DNA of 11,932 nt from Planctomycetaceae bacterium (GTDB lineage Bacteria; Planctomycetota; Planctomycetia; Pirellulales; Pirellulaceae). The translations under genes were made by a program, and so were the position numbers. How positions within the stretch are numbered: position 1 is the first letter of the stretch; the number at the start of each line of letters is the position of its first letter. The notes below the pieces were generated by a model. The model searched no databases. It saw only the letters and a list, made by a program, of their open reading frames with translations, and had not been told where the DNA came from. The stretch covers positions 1-11,932 of the forward strand of contig NYXM01000180.1 in NCBI GenBank assembly GCA_002685655.1, given 5' to 3'. Shown piece after piece: positions 7,359 through 11,932 of the stretch.

Positions 7359-8786
7359 TTAGGAACCGAGCACTTTCTGGCAGACGAAGTAGCCTCCCAA
7401 GGTCAGGTACAGCAGTCCGGTCACCACCATAAACACAACCCAGGCGATGTTCATTCGGTAGGCCTGGGGCAGATAGGATCGGCAGAGGTAGGCGTAGGTG
7501 AGCATCAGGATTCCGACAAGGGGTGCATCGACGATGCCCATCCAGACGATCAACATGAGAGCGTCGCGGAACCAGACAAAAACCAGCCACGATCCGAGCA
7601 CCATCAACGTCATAATGAGCTTCTGACCGAGCGCCGGGGAGAACCGTGGAAACAGTCGCCGCACCGGCTGCAGGTACATCCGGGAACCGCCGTCTAGAAT
7701 GCCAATCGCCGTCGACATCACAGCCGCATAGGCCCCCAGATAGAACACGGGCTTCGCCCACGCACCGGCGACGCTCGTCATCATCAGGCTCAATTCGCGT
7801 ACGAGCTTCGCCCCTTCGAGCGTGACGCCGGCAGGGCGCAGTACCGCGATTCCCAAAACAAACGTAGATAGACAGATCAACGCGCCCAAAGCGTACGTGA
7901 TGCCAACGTTCAGTGTGTTGACACGCAGCCAGCCGCGCATATGGCGGATCTCCTGCTCCGATTTGGGTTCGATCTCTTGGCGACTCACTCGGCCGCCGGT
8001 CCGCTTTTTGAACGCAAACAGTCCCATGCCGCGCTCTTCAGCCCACGCGCTGTAGTAGACCGTCGTCGATCCGGACATCACGATCCCGGCCAGAGAGACG
8101 AGCATCATCAATTCCGCAGATCCCTTCACGGGACGGGGGACCAGTCCGGCGGTCAGTTCGTGCATCGCCTGCGGCAAAACCGATACCGCACACGCAGTTA
8201 GACAGGCCGTAAACAGTAGACACATTCCCGTGTTGAGCAGTTCGGCCAGACGGTATCCACCGGCCGCAATTAACGCCCAGATCAGCAAGTAGTTCAACAG
8301 TGCCCAGGTGAAAGCCTGCCGATCTACAGGTGAGATGTCGTCACTCCAGGGAATCAACTCGGTCAGGGCGACTGGGAGCGGCGGAAATGTCTCAAGACAG
8401 ATGTAGCCCGCGATTCCGACGATTCCGCCGCGAAGAAAAAAATCCTTCAGCGCGTTGACGGCATACCACAGCCAGGGAACTGAAACGGTCACCGGGCCGG
8501 CGGCAGTGCACGATTCGAGGAAGTTCTGTCCTGTCACCAGTCCGACGCGCCCAATGGCTTCATTCCAGAACGCCTTGGTTGCGACGATCAGCAGAATGGC
8601 CCAGAACAGCGAGCCGCCGTACTTTGCTCCGGCTGCTGGTTCGGCAACTAACTCGCCGCTACCGATGGCGGCGCCCAGCAACATTAGCGAGGGCCCCATC
8701 CACAGCAGCGAACGGAGCAACCCCACCGGTGGCTCCATGAGTCGCGGCCCGGTGGCGTCGGGCAGTTCGTGCGGGCTGATCCCCAA
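7359..8786 (-). CDS. Divergent Nramp-like membrane transporter (TTG start)
   Basis: The product has 475 residues with about eleven hydrophobic segments and an Nramp-type first helix region, GPSLMLLGAAIGSGELVAEP (31-50), followed by AAGAKYG. Canonical Nramp/MntH proteins carry DPGN in helix 1 and MPH in helix 6 for binding Mn2+ or Fe2+. Here the equivalent positions read GSGE (42-45) and MSG (237-239), so the metal-binding Asp, Asn and His are absent and only the Met seems kept. Residues about 252-285 form an unusually charged loop. The protein is an inner-membrane transporter whose substrate need not be a transition metal. The first codon is TTG, with GGGAG 6 bases before it and an in-frame TGA two codons upstream, so no longer product is possible. 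An ATG at 8738 is a weaker alternative. The HzsA-related gene follows on the same strand after 125 bases and is divergent to a second HzsA-related gene, suggesting a functional link. Confidence 0.88.
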   Translation of the reverse strand: MGISPHELPDATGPRLMEPPVGLLRSLLWMGPSLMLLGAAIGSGELVAEPAAGAKYGGSLFWAILLIVATKAFWNEAIGRVGLVTGQNFLESCTAAGPVTVSVPWLWYAVNALKDFFLRGGIVGIAGYICLETFPPLPVALTELIPWSDDISPVDRQAFTWALLNYLLIWALIAAGGYRLAELLNTGMCLLFTACLTACAVSVLPQAMHELTAGLVPRPVKGSAELMMLVSLAGIVMSGSTTVYYSAWAEERGMGLFAFKKRTGGRVSRQEIEPKSEQEIRHMRGWLRVNTLNVGITYALGALICLSTFVLGIAVLRPAGVTLEGAKLVRELSLMMTSVAGAWAKPVFYLGAYAAVMSTAIGILDGGSRMYLQPVRRLFPRFSPALGQKLIMTLMVLGSWLVFVWFRDALMLIVWMGIVDAPLVGILMLTYAYLCRSYLPQAYRMNIAWVVFMVVTGLLYLTLGGYFVCQKVLGS

Positions 8787-8792
8787 AAGTCA

Positions 8793-8797
8793 CTCCC
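8793..8797 (-). promoter_or_regulatory. Ribosome binding site deciding a TTG start for the transporter
   Basis: GGGAG on the minus strand is placed 6 bases before TTG at 8786. The last G together with the next two bases is close to an in-frame TGA, which closes the frame upstream. The first ATG in frame (8738) has no comparable site before it. Confidence 0.5.
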
Positions 8798-8833
8798 GAC
8801 AACATGCAAGCTGAAACACACTAAACGGGCTCA

Positions 8834-8863
8834 AGTATACCAATATTCAAACGCTGCCGTCAG
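8834..8863 (-). promoter_or_regulatory. Candidate promoter for the transporter/HzsA-related unit
   Basis: On the minus strand CTGACG (8858-8863) and TATACT (8834-8839) are separated by 18 bases. The second element matches the -10 consensus at 5 of 6 positions and the first matches the -35 consensus at 4 of 6. The position, about 48 bases before the TTG start, is suitable. This is a pattern match only. Confidence 0.35.
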
Positions 8864-8949
8864 ACAATCTGGAGACCGGCCCCGATGCGGTCTCAGAATC
8901 AAAACCCCAGTCGCGGTCCATGTCTCGCACCTCGCACGACTTGCGGCTC

Positions 8950-8961
8950 GTTGAATTCAAC
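8950..8961. promoter_or_regulatory. Perfect 12-base palindrome in the divergent promoter region
   Basis: GTTGAATTCAAC is its own reverse complement. It lies roughly midway in the 316-base gap between the divergently transcribed transporter and HzsA-related genes, upstream of both candidate promoters. That position would suit an operator for a shared dimeric regulator. A 12-base palindrome can also occur by chance in a gap of this size, though not commonly. Confidence 0.3.
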
Positions 8962-9014
8962 CAAGAAAGAAGAGAAATCAAACGTTTGCACGCAGGGCAT
9001 TCGTGGTACGATTC

Positions 9015-9044
9015 TTGCTCTCGATTGCCACGAAACTGTATAAT
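9015..9044 (+). promoter_or_regulatory. Candidate sigma-70-type promoter for the plus-strand HzsA-related gene
   Basis: TTGCTC (9015-9020) and a perfect TATAAT (9039-9044) are separated by 18 bases. Transcription would start near 9051, giving a leader of about 50 bases before the ATG at 9103. The rest of 8787-9102 holds no gene that I can support. Confidence 0.5.
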
Positions 9045-9102
9045 CAGGCTCGTTGTTCTATTGTCTGGCGATGCTGCATTGGCTCGAGCAAGGAGACGTC
9101 TG

Positions 9103-11932
9103 ATGTTGACACGACATGTATGCAATTCCGCGGTTCAGGCGGCGTGCTTCGCCACAACAATAACGCTGCTCACAGCCAGCCCGGCTTATGCGGCGCAAGG
9201 GCGTGCGCTGGTCCGTGCCTCGTCAGAACACTCGGCTCCCTATCTGCCGGAATTCGCCGTTGACGGTGATGTCCAGACTCGCTGGGCCAGCCATGGATTC
9301 AGTGGCAAGCCGGAATGGCTTGAGATCGATCTGGGGAAGACGCTACCCGTCAAGAACCTCGTCATTCACTGGGAACGCGCGTATGCCGCGCGGTATCAGA
9401 TTCAGCTCTCCGTCGACGGACGGGATTGGAACACAGTCCACGAACAACGCGCCGGCAAGGGCGGCAAGGAAGTCATCGCAGGACTATCGGGCAAGGGCCG
9501 TTATCTGCGCGTGACATGCTTGCAGCCGAGTGAATTTGAACTCTTTTCGATTTGGGAAGTCGAATTCCCGGATGAACCGGTCGCCCAGGCGGTGGCGGAG
9601 GTCAGTCGTCAACAGGAGGCCAATCGCCGAAGAGCCGCCGACGAAGCTCGAGTGCGGACTTCGAAGGCGTTATCGGAGCAGGGTGTCAGTGAGATCGTCT
9701 TCGCGATGCGCCAGCCGGGTAAGGACGGACATTGGTACGCCAACTTCAGCTACTATTGCGATGACGAAGACCGCGTGACGTACGGATACGGGGGCAAGCT
9801 GTGCCGACTGAACCTCGCCACGGGTGAAGTAGCGACGATCTTGCAAGACGCCGAGGGAGGCATTCGCGATCCCGTCGTTCATTACGACGGACGAAAGATC
9901 CTGTTTTCGTATCGCAAGGGCGGCAATTGCCAATACCACTTGTACGAAATCGACCTCGATGGCGGCAACTTGCGGCAGTTGACCGACGGACCGTACGACG
10001 ATATCGAGCCATGTTACCTGCCGGACGGCAAGATTGTCTTTGTTTCCAGCCGCTGCAATCGCTGGGTGCAGTGCTGGTTGACGAAAGTGGCCGTGTTGCA
10101 TCGCTGCGACGCCGACGGAAGCAACATCCGGGCCATTTCCGCGAATCTCGAGCACGACAATACTCCCTGGCCGATGCCTGATGGCCGGGTGCTATATCAG
10201 CGGTGGGAATACGTCGATCGGTCGCAGGTCGACTACCACCACCTCTGGACGACGAACCCCGACGGCACTCGACAGATGGTCTTTTACGGGAACATGCATC
10301 CCGGGACATTGATGATCGATGCCAAACCGATTCCAGATAGTAGAAAAGTGGTGGCCATTTTCTCCCCCGGACATGGTCGGCGGGAGCACGAAGGAGTCGT
10401 CACGGTAGTTGATCCGCAAAACGGTCCGGACGACCGCAGTTCCGCGCGCTCCATCACTCGTGGGGCCAACTATCGCGATCCGTGGGCCCTCTCCGAAGAG
10501 ACTTTCATCGCGGCCCAAGGACAACGGATCGTTTTGCTGGACGCCGCGGGCGTCTCGCAGGAGTTGTTTCATGTCAGCTCCGAAGAGGCGGCTGCCGGGC
10601 TCGAATGCCACGAACCGAGGCCGGTGATCCGCCGCCTGCGGGAACCGGTGATCTCCGATCGCACCAACGCCGAGCGTGCAACCGGCGAAGTTGTGTTGGT
10701 CGACGTCTACAAAGGCCGCAACATGGAGGGAGTGAAGCGGGGAGAGATCAAGAAACTGCTGGTGATCGAGTCGTTGCCCAAGCCGATCAATTTCACCGGG
10801 GGCATGGACCCTCTGACCTACGGCGGTTCGTTCACGTTGGAACGAGTTCTAGGCACAGTACCGGTGGAGCCGGATGGTTCAGCCTACGTCGAACTGCCGG
10901 CGTTGCGTGCCGTATTCTTTGTCGCTCTGGACGAGAACGACCTGGCGGTCAAACGAATGCAGAGTTTTCTTTCCGTACAACCGGGTGAGGTGACCAGTTG
11001 CGTCGGTTGCCACGAGAAACGTTCGGAGACGTTCTTGCCCAGTGCCGATCTGCTGGCGATTGCACGGCCCGCGAGCCGAATCGAGCCGATCGACGATTGT
11101 CCCGACGTGTTCGATTTTCCCCGCGACGTCCAACCGATTCTCGACACACTGTGTGTCGATTGCCACGGCTACCAGAAGACGCAGCGAGGCGGACCGTACG
11201 CCGGCAAGGTCTTGTTGGCCGGCGATCGAGGACCGATGTTCTCTCACGCCTACTTCACAATGACCGTTCGCCGCTTGTTTACAGACAACCGCAACCAAGC
11301 CAAGAGCAACTACTCGCCCCGAGCGCTCGGTTCGTCGGCCAGCCGCATTCTGAAGATGCTGGACGGTTCGCATTACGGCGTGCAGGCCACATCGCGTCAG
11401 AAACAGATGTTGCGATTGTGGATCGAAGTCGGCGCGCCCTATCCGGGAACCTATGCCGCGTTGGGCTGCGGTTCGGTCGGGGGCTACATCCAGAACGCAC
11501 AGATCAACACGGACCTGGATTGGCCGACGACGAAGGCCGGCGCGGACGTCATTCAGCGACGGTGCGCCTCCTGCCACCAGGGCTCTGATCTGCTCCCCCA
11601 GTCGCTCTCGGATGAAAGAGGTGTGTCGTTCTGGCGGTTCAGTCTCGACGACCCCCGGCTGAAGATGAGCCGGCACATTGTCTTTAATCTGACACGCCCC
11701 CAAAACTCGCTCCTGCTGCTGGCACCGTTGGCAGAGCGTGCTGGCGGATTCGGGTCGTGTCGGGACAAGCAAGGCAACGCCGTAACCGTGTTTTCGGATA
11801 CCGCCAATGCCGACTATCAGACACTGCTAAGGTTCGTCGCCGCAGGAAAAACAAACCTGGAAACAATCAAGCGTTTCGATATGCCAGGTTTCCGCCCGCG
11901 TCCTCAATATCTGCGAGAAATGAAACGTTACG
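9103..11932 (+). CDS. HzsA-related exported multiheme protein with discoidin domain (3' end outside window)
   Basis: The frame is open from the ATG at 9103 to the right edge (943 codons), so the C-terminus is missing. AGGAG at 9091-9095 sits 7 bases before the start. Residues 1-30 are a signal peptide (MLTRHVCNSA, hydrophobic core, AYA before AQG). Residues about 33-152 are a clear F5/8 type C/discoidin domain (FAVDGDVQTRWAS, EWLEIDLGKT, GRYLRVTCLQ), commonly used to bind carbohydrate or surface ligands. A short charged helix follows at about 155-190. Then come TolB-like propeller repeats (LRQLTDGPYDDIEPCYLPDG) and the HzsA-type segment FTLERVLGTVPVEPDGSAYV leading to the first CxxCH. Haem sites are CVGCH 633-637, CVDCH 684-688 and CASCH 821-825. 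The third site lies in a C-terminal extension that the minus-strand relative lacks. The protein is likely an extracytoplasmic c-type cytochrome of unknown reaction. It shares a promoter region with the transporter gene and is divergent to it. Confidence 0.9.
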   Translation, partial: MLTRHVCNSAVQAACFATTITLLTASPAYAAQGRALVRASSEHSAPYLPEFAVDGDVQTRWASHGFSGKPEWLEIDLGKTLPVKNLVIHWERAYAARYQIQLSVDGRDWNTVHEQRAGKGGKEVIAGLSGKGRYLRVTCLQPSEFELFSIWEVEFPDEPVAQAVAEVSRQQEANRRRAADEARVRTSKALSEQGVSEIVFAMRQPGKDGHWYANFSYYCDDEDRVTYGYGGKLCRLNLATGEVATILQDAEGGIRDPVVHYDGRKILFSYRKGGNCQYHLYEIDLDGGNLRQLTDGPYDDIEPCYLPDGKIVFVSSRCNRWVQCWLTKVAVLHRCDADGSNIRAISANLEHDNTPWPMPDGRVLYQRWEYVDRSQVDYHHLWTTNPDGTRQMVFYGNMHPGTLMIDAKPIPDSRKVVAIFSPGHGRREHEGVVTVVDPQNGPDDRSSARSITRGANYRDPWALSEETFIAAQGQRIVLLDAAGVSQELFHVSSEEAAAGLECHEPRPVIRRLREPVISDRTNAERATGEVVLVDVYKGRNMEGVKRGEIKKLLVIESLPKPINFTGGMDPLTYGGSFTLERVLGTVPVEPDGSAYVELPALRAVFFVALDENDLAVKRMQSFLSVQPGEVTSCVGCHEKRSETFLPSADLLAIARPASRIEPIDDCPDVFDFPRDVQPILDTLCVDCHGYQKTQRGGPYAGKVLLAGDRGPMFSHAYFTMTVRRLFTDNRNQAKSNYSPRALGSSASRILKMLDGSHYGVQATSRQKQMLRLWIEVGAPYPGTYAALGCGSVGGYIQNAQINTDLDWPTTKAGADVIQRRCASCHQGSDLLPQSLSDERGVSFWRFSLDDPRLKMSRHIVFNLTRPQNSLLLLAPLAERAGGFGSCRDKQGNAVTVFSDTANADYQTLLRFVAAGKTNLETIKRFDMPGFRPRPQYLREMKRY

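Noticed and set aside
8787..9102. Small genes in the divergent gap
   Set aside because: Short frames on both strands lack ribosome binding sites and recognisable products, and the region is better explained as promoter sequence.

Overview
The window looks like a moderately GC-rich chromosomal segment from a heterotrophic member of the Planctomycetota. The evidence is the combination of a DUF1800 protein with a long secreted coiled-coil region, two large exported proteins resembling the alpha subunit of hydrazine synthase (HzsA-related) that join a discoidin-like domain to CxxCH haem sites, and many lone secreted proteins of unknown role. Genus cannot be assigned by eye. Nothing else of the anammox machinery (hzsB/hzsC, hydrazine dehydrogenase) is visible, so the HzsA-like genes should not be read as evidence of hydrazine metabolism.

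Layout. Positions 1-3496 (minus strand) hold a two-gene unit. An intact 793-residue DUF1800 protein is followed after 36 bases by a gene cut by the left window edge. That partial product has the same design (signal peptide, then a Lys/Ala/Glu-rich coiled coil) and is probably a second DUF1800 paralogue. Directly upstream of the intact gene, 3544-3666 is a dead fragment of a third DUF1800 copy with three in-frame stops, so the locus appears to be a tandem array that is partly decaying. Positions 3667-4251 hold no convincing gene. Positions 4252-8786 (minus strand) carry a divergent Nramp-like membrane transporter and, 125 bases downstream of it, an HzsA-related diheme protein of 993 residues. 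A perfect 16-base tandem repeat lies in the gap between them. Positions 8787-9102 form a divergent promoter region with a plausible sigma-70-type promoter on each strand and a 12-base perfect palindrome. From 9103 to the right edge (plus strand) runs a second HzsA-related protein with at least three CxxCH sites, incomplete at its 3' end.

How the parts may work together. Four of the five genes encode proteins with export signals and the fifth is a membrane transporter. The two HzsA-related proteins flank one control region, together with a transporter that has lost the usual Nramp metal-binding residues. A reasonable inference is a cell-surface or periplasmic redox and binding module, with a transporter for a small ion or solute. 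No substrate can be read from the sequence.
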